A stretch of 26,678 nt of DNA from Priapulus caudatus (GCF_000485595.1 NW_014577121.1:391844-418521); one strand, 5' to 3'; counted from the stretch's first letter, positions 9,776-20,372 are shown. Notes: a model not told the origin generated them from the sequence alone. Numbers and translations are program-made.

Positions 9776-10080
9776 TTCTCCTCATCTATCACACTCACAT
9801 CAGCGTCTCTTATCGTCTAACTCTCTCGTATCTACCCATTCTCTCTCTTCTCTCTGCGCTCTCTCTGTGTGTGTGTTGTGTGTGTGTGTGTTGTGTGTGT
9901 GTGTGTGTGTGTTGTGTGTGTGTGGTAGTGTGTGTGCGTGTGTGCGTGTGTGTGTGTGTGTACGTGTGTGTGTGTGTGTGTGTGTGCTGTGTGTGTGGCC
10001 GTTCGTGTGTGTGTGTGTGTGTGTGCTGTGCTGTGTGTGTCGTTGTGTGTGTGTGTGTGTGTCGTGTGCGTGTATGTGCC
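9776..10080 (+). repeat. (CT)n then (GT)n microsatellite, block A copy 1
   Basis: CTCTCTCT at about 9837-9868 followed by GTGTGT with TTG, CGTG and GGTAG interruptions to about 10080. It corresponds to 21105-21440 in copy 2. Cysteine/valine-rich frames across it are artefacts. Confidence 0.9.
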
Positions 10081-10776
10081 CGCTGTATCAGGTGACAGTG
10101 CTAGATAAAGCAACTCGTTTATTGCAAATTGTAATCAAAAAAAATATCCTTTAGTATGTTCTAGCAAGAGTAAAAGGGTTGTATCGGTCGGGCGGTTGAT
10201 GTAGTGCAAGAATGGCGTTGTGAATAAGTATCACATGCGCTATGAGCCAATCAATATATACCGATCGCGAGTTCTTGAATACATGTGTGTAAAATGCATC
10301 TCCATGCTCGAGCACCTAGCTATAACCGTGCTGAGCTGCGTGAGGATAACCAGTTCTGCCTAGAGAATTTAGAGGGTATCTACTTGCAGCACTAATTAGG
10401 TAATGAGTCGAGCTCATTCTCACCATACAAGGATAGTGTATAGAGCTCATGTCCGCTATACAGAGCCTCAATCTTGATGCTGTATGATCATTTGGAAACA
10501 TATGTAACTGGTCTCACCTCAAAGCGCAAAAATTGTTGTCAGCCGTCCGTCGTAGAAACGCATAGGCATGTCTCTCGCTGCTAAAATATGTTTCACTCTA
10601 AGCGTTAAACTGAGAGCTAGATCTTCTCGTCGAGTCATTGGGTCTAAAATATAGTAAAGTAATCTGCGAGATCAACTGAGTGTCGCTCGCGAGTATATTT
10701 GATATGACAGCCTGTGCTATAAGCTATGACGATGAGGCTGAGAGTCTTTTCGTTCCCTGCGACTGTTAAGGCTCAG
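10081..10776. other. unassigned part of block A copy 1
   Basis: Sequence between the GT array and the EF-hand exon homologue, alignable in patches to 21441-21859 (shared words include CATACAAGGATAGTGTATA). No gene is recognised, and small frames here are not conserved between copies. Confidence 0.4.
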
Positions 10777-10831
10777 ATATAAACAAAGACGGGTGCGGAT
10801 TTCAATGAGTCTGAAGCTAGTGAGCGGAAAG
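10777..10831 (+). pseudogene. EF-hand exon homologue with indels (copy 1)
   Basis: Homologous to the intact candidate exon at 21860-21912. It starts after CAG and begins ATATAAACAAAGACGGGTGC, giving the first EF-hand loop residues INKDGC. Relative to copy 2 it has lost two bases after GGGTGC and gained several, so the frame breaks before the rest of the loop. The donor context AAAG followed by GTGCGT is kept. The same neighbourhood is insertion-rich in non-coding sequence too, so the break may be sequencing error and not true pseudogenisation. Confidence 0.5.
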
Positions 10832-10867
10832 GTGCGTATCAGTGCGGGGTACAAATTATACTGCAAG

Positions 10868-11336
10868 CGTGGCGTGTGTGCGTGGCACGTGCTTGTGGCG
10901 TGCGATGCGTGGCCGTGAGTAGGCAGTGAGTGATGATTCGTATGTACGTGTAAACGATGGCATACTATATATACTTTACATCGGCCGTTATTGCAGCGTA
11001 CGAGCGACGAGCAGAAGTGCGCGTATGGTATTGGCAGAGTGCGCGAGTGATGCTACTTTCAGTGAGTGTGCTTATGCCGCGCGTATGCTGTGCGTGCTAC
11101 GTGTGCTTGCGTGAAATGTGGTGTGTGTGTGTTGGTGAAGAGAGGTGTGTGTGATGTGTGTTTGTTATTGTGTATGTGTTGTAGTGTAGTGTCGTGGATC
11201 GAGTGTGATAGTATTTGATGTGTGTGTAGTTATATGTGCGTTTCGGATGATGTGTGTGATTGTATATTGTTGCGAGTGTAGATGTGTGTGTGGTGTGTGT
11301 GTCGTGTGTTTGTCTTTTGTAGTGTTGTGTATGCTG

Positions 11337-11371
<35 letters not shown>

Positions 11372-11450
11372 GTTCTATGATATTTGTGTGTGATGCTAGT
11401 GGGATGTGTGTGTGTGGCTGTAGTAGGTTAGTATGTTTGTGGAGTTTGCA
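10868..11450 (+). repeat. GT/GTGC-rich tract, block A copy 1
   Basis: Begins as GTGCGTGGC-type sequence just after the exon homologue and becomes (GT)n, cleanest at about 11340-11370. Corresponds to 21949-22490 in copy 2. Reading frames are repeat artefacts. Confidence 0.8.
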
Positions 11451-13084
11451 TGTGTTATGGAGTTTATGCACGTTGATCGATTGGGATGTGGTTTTCTTTA
11501 TGTTGGGGATTAATTTTTGATGAGTCTTGTGTGGGCCTAGAGCTGTGCGTGCTCAGTTGTGCGTCCTAGTGTTCTGTCCGATATCTTGATGTGCGGCCGT
11601 CTGTGTGCGTCCAGTGCCATGCTGCGGCGCGATCAAGGAGCGTTCGCGCGCCGATCATTTCGTAAATGACTTCGTCAGTTTTTTATACTTAGGCGTGACT
11701 TCAAGTTTAGTTTTACGCAGCAGATTCACCTCAACAAATAAAACAGCCGTTTTGTGGTTAATCTGACACTGCTATTTGTCGGGTTCTCTTATTACATTGC
11801 GCGGTAGCAGCGGCTGACGTGCGCGAACATGCGTTACTTCCCTTGAGCCTTCGTTATTCTTTACGAAACGGGGTAACCATCATGTACTTGAGTGCAAAAA
11901 GAGGCTGGATATTGTCTAACATTATCGCCTCGCGCGACTCATCAAAATTTTTCAATAGGATCAAGAGCTCTTGTTTTACAATGGTCTAATATCAAACACA
12001 TTATAGAGAGCAGGTCAAGTTACTGGGCGGCCTCACCTTCGATAATAAAAAAAATTTTTATTAAACTCAATGCGCCTCACATTAATGAACGTGAGCAAAA
12101 ATTGTTATAATGCTCTCATATTTAAATAATATATATATGCATTTTTTTTGTTATTTTCATTCAGAAAAACGCAGCTAATGATGTTGAGGGATCTGCAAAC
12201 TTTTAACCATAAAGTTGTTCTTATAACTATTGCAAATAAGAATATCCGCCCTCCTTGTTCCAATTTCTATTTCTATAAGTATGAATTCCTAAGGAAACTA
12301 ACATGAAAAGGATGTACTGAAAATTGGGTGTCATATCTGAGTCTTTAAACAATACGCAACAAATGTTTCGTTAACTTATAAAAGCACCATATACACTTAT
12401 GATATTCTATGGAATAGGTTTAAAAAGAGTATGATTTTCAGGGTAGCGCTTTGCTTTCCCTTAGTATACTAGATTTCGCATTGATAATCTCTAACATCAA
12501 CCTCTATTCTTGGAATCGGAGTTGAGAGTTTTTCGAGACAATATATGCGGTTGCAGATAGTTATTGATAAAGAATACAGCGTATCGCGTTGTGCGACGCT
12601 ATTTCTAACACTCAACAGATATAATTTTCAGCTACTATTTTCTTAGAAAGTTGCCATGATTGCACGCCTATGTTAAGAATTGCGACTAATTGGGGAATTT
12701 AGTGAAGCAGGCGTGACTGCTTTGAGGTCACAATACATAATTTATCACGGTATACATAGCTGCCATGGGTGCGATTCTATCAAATTAAGATGGGCATCTC
12801 GAAAATTTCGACCGCTCCCAAAAATCACCTCCCAACGCCTAACAGTCCATGCTCATGTGTTTTCCGCGACCATGTTCTAATTGAACGGTGCTTACCGGAT
12901 GCCGTCGATTATTTCCGCTGTGCCTACGAAAAGGGCAAGATTAAAATGCCCTGCAACTGCATGAGGATCAGGAGATCGATAGTCTCAGAGAGGCGAGGTG
13001 AGCGATGGCTGTGCGCGCTCATTATGCCAGTCTGACGACCATGCTTCTTTCTATTAAGCAGTTTAATGCATGGAAACGCGTTAA
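11451..13084. other. unassigned part of block A copy 1
   Basis: AT-rich sequence with patches that match copy 2 closely, such as 12512-12530, 12655-12690 and 12745-12860. An open frame at about 12769-13035 includes the end of one conserved patch, but copy 2 does not keep the frame and no domain is recognised. Confidence 0.4.
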
Positions 13085-13645
13085 AAAAAAACATGTCGCG
13101 GTCTAAGGAGCAGTTGACACCGACGCGTGTATTTTGCTCTCGGATCGCAACTTACTGTCATAAGTGCCACCGTTTCTTTATCCCCAGCGAGGGCCGAAAA
13201 GCAGACGTTTGAATAATATCAAGCGTTCTCTCATTATATCTTTTTTAAATGGGATATGGCCGCTTGTGTACTTTCATTAATGTTTACATTGCAGTTGCTG
13301 TCCTTGTGACTAGCTCTTCAGCGCTGGTAACGTGAGAGAGTCTAAAAGCGAGTGCAAAATGATGCTATTAATTCTACAGGCACATGTATCGTGTATCATT
13401 CGTAAGCTTACTGACTCAGCAGCGGCGCCGAGATATTGTCTTAATCTTTAACGACAATAATTACAGATTGTCGAACAGAGTGTGACTATTCGGTTATTGT
13501 CAGGTCACTAACTATCTCTAATAGTTAGTAATGCGATTCATAAATAAAGATCTGTCGCTACTTCTTGAATAAATACGGCAGGCAGCAAATAAAAAAAACA
13601 CGATCAATTATAGAATTGCAGAAGTATGATATTCCAGCCTTAAAT

Positions 13646-13760
13646 GTCCTATATATTTATGATTATGAGGCTTAATATATATAATATATATCATATTAAT
13701 ATATCTAGTGACTAGTATGTATTAAATATTATATATTTTAACATATATATATTATAAAGC
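13646..13760. repeat. AT-rich palindromic tract at the right edge of block A copy 1
   Basis: TTAATATATATAATATATAT-type sequence with several short palindromes. Similarity to copy 2 ends here: copy 2 passes from CCTATATA straight into block B, whereas this copy continues into AT repeats. Confidence 0.8.
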
Positions 13761-15142
13761 ATGAGAGTAGATCTTAAGATACTCAAAGCTCAATACATAT
13801 CTATAAATGCAAAAGAGAAATAGAGGCTATAATTGCATATACGTCCATACGTCCAGGACAGCCCGAGAGAAACATTTTCATGTCGTGCCGCAGCGTGGAC
13901 AACTAAAAGTTGGTAGGCGCTCTTGTAGCGGTATGTCGTTTATAAGATATGCCATATAGTTTTTCCCCATAGCGCTTCCAGTGCGCGATGCCCGACCAGC
14001 TTTGCTGAGGGCCTCTGTGTGTGGCGCTGGTCTCTCGTTGAATGTGTGAGCGTCACGATGTGTCGTCTACGCGTGTTATCTATTTGATGGTCGTGTCACT
14101 TCGTTGATGCTGATGTACGCGGTCTTCTGGGCGTTGCTGTTATCCGAGTTTATACTATCGCTCGCAGATGCGAACCGTCGCCGAAACTCCGAGGATAGGT
14201 CTCCGTATCCCTACTGCACTATGCGCCGGAGGCATAATACAATTTCACGGCAGATGGAGTTTTTGTAAAGCAGTTTATCCGCTCTTGAGATATACGAAAT
14301 TGCGAGAGAGAGATAGAGATGAGAGAGTAGCAAAAAGAGAGTGGAAAAAATATGTAGAGTACATGGTATGAGATATGAAGGGCGAGAGTGGAGTGAGAGA
14401 ATAGAGGACACACGGACTGGCAAGCCGAGTGGGTTAAGCAAATGAAGTACGCCTTTACGTCGAGAATCGGAATAGAAGAGAAGTGAGAAGCGGAGTTGCA
14501 CGGGAGTGTAAAAATAAAAAGTGGAGCCAGGAGGATAGGGAGGGAGCAGAGCCGTAGTTATAATACGGAGTACAGCAAAGCCCCGGCAGAAAGAGAGCGC
14601 CCACTTGGGGAGACCGCATTAAATCTTAAACAGGAATCACCACGTCTCAATGGCCGTTGCTGCGGAGGAAGGGGATATGGGACGGGAGACGGGTTACTAC
14701 TACCATATATATATGATTATATATTAATTATACTATTATTTAATTATTATTAACGATTCGTAAGCGGTGACTCGCTGCGTGGCAGACACCAGTTTGCGGA
14801 CGTATATGTTGGATATAAATTACATGATGATTTTTCACTTAATGCAAATGAAGTCATCGCTTTTTGATCAATTAGATGCTGCTAATTGGAGCATTTCTTA
14901 TTTTAATATTATAAGACCAATCGAATAGGAAGTGTGTTATTGGTTTATGGCTGAGTCCAAACTCGGTCATGCATTTTGGCTTACTTATCTAGTATTTAGT
15001 TTAATGCTTATTGGGTGCTGCACGTATTTGCTCAGGGGTATATAGAACCATCTTTTTACATTGCTTGTATGTTTCTTTAGCTATTATCATTTCGCAGCCT
15101 CAGGTACTTTTGCATTGAGGACCTTAAGGCTATTTTCTTCAG
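13761..15142. other. unassigned sequence left of the gap
   Basis: Includes a purine-biased stretch at about 14300-14560 and an AT-rich patch at 14700-14750. Frames at 14168-14371 and 14496-14753 (plus) and 14211-14501 (minus) overlap each other in the purine-biased part and show no domain, so they are not called as genes. Confidence 0.4.
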
Positions 15143-15167
15143 NNNNNNNNNNNNNNNNNNNNNNNNN
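15143..15167. other. assembly gap, 25 N
   Basis: Twenty-five consecutive N. A round, fixed length suggests a placeholder inserted by scaffolding or gap-filling software, so true distance, order and even orientation across this point are unproven. Confidence 0.98.
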
Positions 15168-16442
15168 TACAACTGCCTTCGTCCCCGGTGCATTCCTCCC
15201 TTTGTATTACTTACTCTGAATTCTAATTAATATATGGCATCTCTCGTGAAACATACTCCTGTCAACCAGTCCAATGAAGAATACATCAAAGACGCTTTCA
15301 ACGATAAAGACTCGCAGTGCTGAAGCGCTCTTAAATAACATTCAACACCAGACATTATCCAAGCTCACAAAACGTTGTACATTGCTAACCCGGCGGTGAT
15401 ATACTCCCAAGATCGGCCTGTTTAAAATTTCGATTTATAGTGGTAAGCATACAAAGGATTAGCATGATTAGCAATATGACTATTAAAAAGAATGACCTGT
15501 TAGACCCGCCAGCCTGCGCGTGAGTTGGCGCAAGAAGCTGATGTCTTTACATAGAGCCAATGTAAGCCGAAGATGGTATCAGAAAGAAATGGTGGAACCC
15601 AGTGTAGCCGGCTGAAAGCCTCACAGTCTATCTTTGCCTCGCGTGCAGAGCAAAATGAACTAGATTGGTGATAATTGAACAAAACCACGTCAGCATCCAT
15701 AAACGTGATGAATCTGTTAAACGCGTCGTTGCCAAAATTGCCTGCTATTTTTTGATAGAATTTTGAATCTGCGAAACATATGGTGGTTTATGGCTGATGC
15801 ATCGGTTCCTTGTTACTTGTTTCGTCGACACCGGAATTCCAACGCATGGTATAACTTAAAAATTTTAAAAGACTTGCGCGACCGAGAAGTTAAATGATAC
15901 GCGCCACATGTGAGAACGTTCTTGGTAAAGTATCTTCTAGGAGGATTATTCTATGAGGATCGGCCAAACAGCTGTGCCTACCGTTATAGGAGAATGTGCC
16001 GAGGATGTTGATTGTTTTAACAAAATGCTCAGCCTGTTGATGCTTGTAATCCGGATTGGTATTTACGATTATCCACGGCTGCTGCGAATAATTAGTGTAA
16101 ACCTGACAAATTACGATCTCATGATTTATAAGTTAAGGTGTAGCTATAAGCATTGATGAATATGTTTTTTCTTGATGTTACCTAAAAGTCATTTGTGCAA
16201 ACTGTCATTAATAAGACAGGATGATTAAACTTTTATGAGAACTAAGATTTTTAATTGCTGTCGTCTAAAGTCGGAGTCTTATTTTCGAATGTGTACCTGG
16301 TTTAATAATTACATCAATAATAAATTGAAACAAATTTTCAATAAGCCAGGAGATACTTGAACAAATATAATTTATAAAAATTAATATAAATTACGCACTG
16401 ATAATCGTAGTAACAAGTGAGCCTCGCATACATTTACCTTAC
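15168..16442. other. unassigned sequence right of the gap
   Basis: Mid-complexity sequence. A 29-codon ATG-to-stop frame at 15234-15323 (ending EEYIKDAFNDKDSQC), a 66-codon minus-strand frame at 15500-15700 and a 67-codon plus-strand frame at 15953-16156 have fairly protein-like composition. No family is recognised, and lengths are within chance expectation. Confidence 0.35.
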
Positions 16443-16543
16443 CAAATACAGTCATAATTAAGCTAGAGACGAAGACTTTGGCAAAGTGTCTAGGAGCATT
16501 TCCTACGCCAGTAAATGAATTGCACCGGATATAACTGCACTGT
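16443..16543 (-). other. candidate internal exon, minus strand (weak)
   Basis: On the minus strand a 101-base segment is preceded by CTCATTACAG (acceptor-like) and followed by GTAAGG (strong donor-like). It is open for 33 codons, with peptide containing NSFTGVGNAPRHFAKVFVSS. It lies inside a longer 94-codon open frame. No family is recognised and no partner exon was found, so this rests only on splice-like borders and an open frame. Confidence 0.13.
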
Positions 16544-17228
16544 CTGTAATGAGATATGTAGTGACACAGAACGCGCCGTCGCCATGCGCTGAAAGAGAGA
16601 AACTCAATCATATAATGAGCTGTGGCGATATGAATATATGATAAGACGTGCAAAAGACTATACATTTAACTTTTACACGGCACAAACTAAGATGAATAGA
16701 AACATATAAATACTACACGACGAGCATTCCACAATCTTCACCAGCCTAATTATGGCTCATTTAATTGAGCTACGTACGAATTTTTATGGTGTATAATTTG
16801 TAAAATGTTGTTTAAATTTTTTTACTAGAAAAGTAAGTTTAAAGGCACTAAATGTATCTATTAAACAACTATTAAAAATCAAAATGTCTAGACGATTTGA
16901 TATATTTGATCATATAAAAGCATCAGGGTTTTGTTCAGACAGAATAGCAATAGAAGTAAGCATCAATTTCACCGTACAAGCGGAAAGATCATTTACATTT
17001 TTGATTTTTTTTAGACTTTTACTTATTTGAAATTTGATGGTGACGTAGTCATTTAAGGGCTACGATTTAACAACTTAGAGCGTGGCTTTCGTGTCTCATT
17101 CAATTACGCCCCTGAGAGGGCAATCCTGCTCGAACTGGGTAGTGGTCATCGGGACCTTTAAATTGACCTTGTCGCAAACGTTTTGTGCAGAAAATAACCA
17201 TGTTCAATTACTCCAAAAGTGTACGTTG
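16544..17228. other. unassigned AT-rich sequence
   Basis: AT-rich sequence without repeats or recognisable genes. Confidence 0.4.
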
Positions 17229-17371
17229 CAATATTGACATTCAGTTAATGTCCTGTCCGTCAATATAGCAGAATATTGTCCAATATCTGATGGTGATAAT
17301 TGCCAATATTGGGCCGATATTGACATTCTGCCTATATTGACAATATCTGCCTATTTGTCAATTATTGCCCT
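17229..17371 (+). repeat. degenerate CAATATTGACA tandem cluster
   Basis: Words such as CAATATTGACATTC, CCAATATTGGGCC and TATATTGACAATATCTGCC recur. At 17314-17371 there are about three units of 18-19 bp (GATATTGACATTCTGCC, TATATTGACAATATCTGCC, TATTTGTCAATTATTGCCC). CAATATTG is itself palindromic, so many of these words can pair. Confidence 0.55.
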
Positions 17372-17380
17372 GTTCAATAC

Positions 17381-17487
17381 GTTTCGTAAATATACCTCTG
17401 TGCATGATTTTCGAAATATAACCTGTGCAATGATTGTTCGGGAATATACCCTGTGCCAATGATTCGGAATATATCCGTGTTATACAT
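17381..17487 (+). repeat. about 27-bp tandem repeat, four units
   Basis: Four imperfect units of roughly 24-27 bp with the core TTCGGAATATACCCTGTGC followed by AATGAT: starting near 17383, 17410, 17437 and 17464. The last is truncated. This is a different unit from the CAATATTGACA cluster just upstream. Confidence 0.6.
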
Positions 17488-19397
17488 CCTTTAACATAGA
17501 AGAATTCCCGCCCCAAGAGCCTGGAAAATCTTACAAGTTAATATACGCTATGCATTTACGCATGAAGATGAAGACACTATATATAAGCACGAGCCGCATG
17601 CTATACTTACTTATGTCATTATGTAATGAACGAAGTCATTACGGATAATTTGCATTACGATTATCATCCGAGGCGTCACGGGGTCTTTGGCCACGTCTAA
17701 CTTCAGGCAGATTAAGACAGATAAGCAAACCCTTTCTAACTAAGACCGTTGTCGACGAGCTGGAGTCGTAAAGAATCTGATTACGATGAATCAATAGTCC
17801 AAGCGAGGACGGTAGAACGGCATAGAAAAGTCCTCTTGTGAGAATCACGACAGTGAGGATGACACTGTCTAGACATCATTAACCTACCTAAAAACTCGTA
17901 GCATACTTAACGTCACGTGACCATCACAGACTCGCATAAATCGCACTTGAACAGAAGACAGAATAATCCAGGTTATCGATTCTTGTGCGTATGTATGTTA
18001 AGGCTGTGGTCGCGCTTTGACATTCGTATTCGTTTAATAGTTTTGATCTATCGTGATTCGTGTTAACAAGTATATCGGTTTAAACGTATGTCTTAAAGAC
18101 TTTTGTGACGTAGTAAAATTATTTGCGTGTGTAAACTCCTTTATAGAGATCTTTGCATTAACATGTAATAATAATTGCTCTGTAAAGTTTTATGTAAATT
18201 AATAGACTTTGTTTAGTCACGCGTTATAAGCTTCCGTTTTGTTAACTTTGATGATGCCTCCAGGTACATAATTACGCGCCATAGTCAGACTCTGGATAGG
18301 TCTAGCCTATAACGGTCACGAGCTCCGCACAGCGGATACACAATTATGCACGAAGTGCATTCAGTATACAATTAGAAGGGGCGTTGCTATTCCGTTTGCC
18401 CTGCCGTCAGTGGTTGCAGACGAATTCTTAGTGTACGGGGAGAAACACACTGAATCTCTTAGCTGAGCTCTGTTAAGAATCACACACGAACGCCCGGAGG
18501 CACACAGCCCATCCCAACCTCATCTGGGTGGTTTGTACTCACTGTTTTTTACGATCACAATCTCTTTTGAATTTCCTTTCTGCTCGCGGAGTCCTGTGAT
18601 TCTATTGTGACGTACTTCAGATGGCGTGGTGTATATCTTATGTCATATTGTGATTACGTTACATCACTGTGAGGACTTGTTGATAATCGGGCTCGAGCAT
18701 TTTGATTACTGCTACAGTTTACAGTGCGCGTCGTATCTACGCGTAAATCAGTCGTTTCGCTGTAGTTGGTCCCAGTCTTATTTCTGCTGATAACTTCTCT
18801 TTGAAAAGAATACTTTCTGCACGACTTACTGCATGATGGGTATTTTTGTATTGTATGCTTTAATACTTACAATGACGATCCTGAAAGACTGCTCTTCACG
18901 ACGAGGAGCCTGTTTCCCGCCGGGAGAACATGCTCTGGCTGAGTGATTGCTATTTACTTAAAGAATGTTGCATGTCAAAGAATGATGAGTCTACTACTGT
19001 ATATCGTATGCATATAACGTCAAACATTTATACGGTGGACGGGCCGAATTTCCATGATTGATGTGTGTGTGTCTCATTGTAGTATTATAAATGATGTAAC
19101 AATCTCAGAATAACAAATTGTAATTTTTTAAATATTAAGTTTCTTTTATTTCGCTTATGTAATGACTAAAGAGCGGTGATGTGCGTAGGGCGCACAATGT
19201 TTTGAACCGACGCCCGTAACTAAAGAAAGGAGCTAATATACACATTTTAGATATATATTGATATATAAATTTAATATATATAAAATAAAATAGTATAATT
19301 TCATCCTTGCATAACAAGTTTACGTGCACATATGCGGACTATTACGCGACGAGGAACAAAACGCGCATTTATAGCCTCGTCTACACGACAAAACTTA
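17488..19397. other. unassigned sequence, no supported gene
   Basis: About 1.9 kb of mid-complexity sequence. A 69-codon minus-strand frame at 17639-17848 and a 64-codon minus-strand frame at 19135-19329 have no recognisable motif. No RNA gene is seen. Confidence 0.4.
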
Positions 19398-19586
19398 GAC
19401 TCGGTTAAGCGTACTACATCGGGGCTAAACCGAGATTAAGAGAATCGAGTTTAGCGTTACCTGATTAAGCGTCTAGCACCGGCTAAACTCGGTATAAAGG
19501 TATCGAGATTGCGGTTAACATCGAATATAAGCGTCTAACAGGTGGGCCTAAACTCGAGTTACTTAACTCGAGTTAGCGAATGTTAC
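19398..19586 (+). repeat. 60-bp tandem repeat with internal hairpins
   Basis: Three units with landmark TTAAGCGT or ATAAGCGT at about 19405, 19465 and 19527, a period of 60-62 bp. Each unit has GGCTAAACTCG followed by TCGAGTTTAGCG or a variant, so it can fold into a hairpin (GCTAAACTCGA pairs with TCGAGTTTAGC). The TCTACACGACAAAACTTAGA sequence just before it could belong to the same element. It resembles the terminal part of a miniature inverted-repeat element or a short satellite, but the family is not recognised. Confidence 0.6.
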
Positions 19587-19812
19587 GTGCCAGCACGACG
19601 CACGCACTTGTAGTGAATGCACGCACCGACGCACGCGATGCACGTGCTACGCGAGCGACCACTCACGCATACATTCGCACGTGTGTACTGCACCGCACGC
19701 GACGAACGCGGCGTGCTGTGACTATTTTTTTTCGGTGTTGTGACTCGGCAACGGCCGCCCACGCACCTACCCCCCAGACAGGGTCGTATCTATGGAAGCC
19801 AGAGAACGGCAC
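19587..19812. repeat. GCAC/CGCA-rich sequence
   Basis: Frequent GCACGCAC, CGACGCACG and ACGCGACG words to about 19715, then mixed GC-rich sequence. The open frame across it is an arginine/alanine/threonine-rich composition artefact. Confidence 0.55.
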
Positions 19813-19940
19813 GGGAGAGGTATTGGGGATAGGACGGGGCCGGGGGTGGTGGGGGGGAGGGAGGGCTGTAGAATGTTGTATTTGGGGGGTGGCGGGGGAT
19901 GCGGGGGAGGTGGGTGGGGCGTTGAGGGGTGTGGGGGTTT
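19813..19940 (+). other. very G-rich tract, G-quadruplex-prone
   Basis: Plus strand with many G runs of three to seven, for example GGGGGTGGTGGGGGGGAGGG and later TGGGGGGTGGCGGGGGATGC. Multiple overlapping four-run sets fit the canonical quadruplex pattern. It is followed at once by a T-rich tract, which gives extreme strand asymmetry. Confidence 0.8.
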
Positions 19941-19971
19941 AGTTGTTTTTTTGTTTTTTGGTCTTTAGTTA

Positions 19972-19999
19972 TTTTTTTTTTTTTTTTTTTTTTTTTTTT
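19972..19999 (+). repeat. poly-T, 28 bases
   Basis: Uninterrupted T run after a TTTGTTTTTTGG lead-in. No retroelement body or target duplication was recognised beside it. Confidence 0.95.
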
Positions 20000-20305
20000 A
20001 TTTCTTACCTATCTCTATCTATCTATCTTATCTATTATTATCTATATTATTCTATTCTATTTTTTCTATTATATTTTTCTTATTCTATTCTTTTTATTTC
20101 TATCTTAATTCTATCCTATTCTATCTATTCTTCTATTCTTATTTTCCTATCTTATCTCTCTTCTATCTATCTATCTATCTAGCTACTATATTTTATTTAT
20201 CTATCCATTCTATTCTCTTTCTCTCTTATTATTATTTATTATTTTATATTTATTTATTTTTATTATTTATTTTATATTATTTTGGTATTTATTTTATTTT
20301 ATCTT

Positions 20306-20310
<5 letters not shown>
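20000..20310 (+). repeat. ATCT/ATTT microsatellite
   Basis: Imperfect TATCTATC, TTCTATTC and TTATTATTTATT units. It may be the counterpart of the ATCT tract that precedes block A copy 1, although the bases between ATCT and GT differ. Confidence 0.85.

Positions 20311-20343
<33 letters not shown>
20311..20343 (+). repeat. poly-T, 33 bases
   Basis: Uninterrupted T run, followed by GG and further T-rich sequence to about 20372. Confidence 0.95.
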
Positions 20344-20344
<1 letters not shown>

Positions 20345-20372
20345 GTTTTTTTTGTTTTCTTCTTTTTTTTTG

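Larger units (their letters stand above)
9060..13645 (+). repeat. block A, copy 1 (repeated at 20510-24004)
   Basis: Direct repeat of the 20510-24004 sequence. Matched anchors are 10777 with 21860 (EF-hand exon), 12512 with 23040 (GGAATCGGAGTTGAGAG), 12895 with 23350 (CCGGATG) and 13601 with 23952 (CGATCAATTATAGAATT). Intervals are longer in copy 1: 383 against 310 bases and 706 against 602 bases. The extra bases are scattered single insertions. The conserved non-repeat part at 12500-13640 has no continuous open frame in either copy, so it is more likely intron or intergenic sequence than coding. Confidence 0.85.

Noticed and set aside
9729-10154. Long cysteine/valine-rich and threonine/histidine-rich open frames (also at 404-1683, 8796-9047, 11097-11471, 20282-20631, 21052-21655, 21991-22633)
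   Set aside because: They read through GT/CA, GA/CT, CACG or poly-T repeats. Both strands are open at once, which is a property of the repeat and not of a protein.
12769-13035. 88-codon frame inside block A copy 1
   Set aside because: The aligned sequence of copy 2 does not keep the frame, and the frame seems to exist because of inserted bases.
15234-15323. 29-codon frame ending EEYIKDAFNDKDSQC as an EF-hand
   Set aside because: It ends in a stop after D-K-D with no glycine or later ligands, and no splice sites frame it. Too short to support.
15500-15700. 66-codon minus-strand frame with natural-looking composition
   Set aside because: No motif, no homologue recognised, no neighbouring exon. 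Such length is expected by chance in several places per 10 kb.
19972-20343. Poly-T runs as the poly-A tails of minus-strand retroposons
   Set aside because: No SINE or LINE body, internal promoter box or target duplication could be found on the expected side, and the neighbours are other simple repeats.
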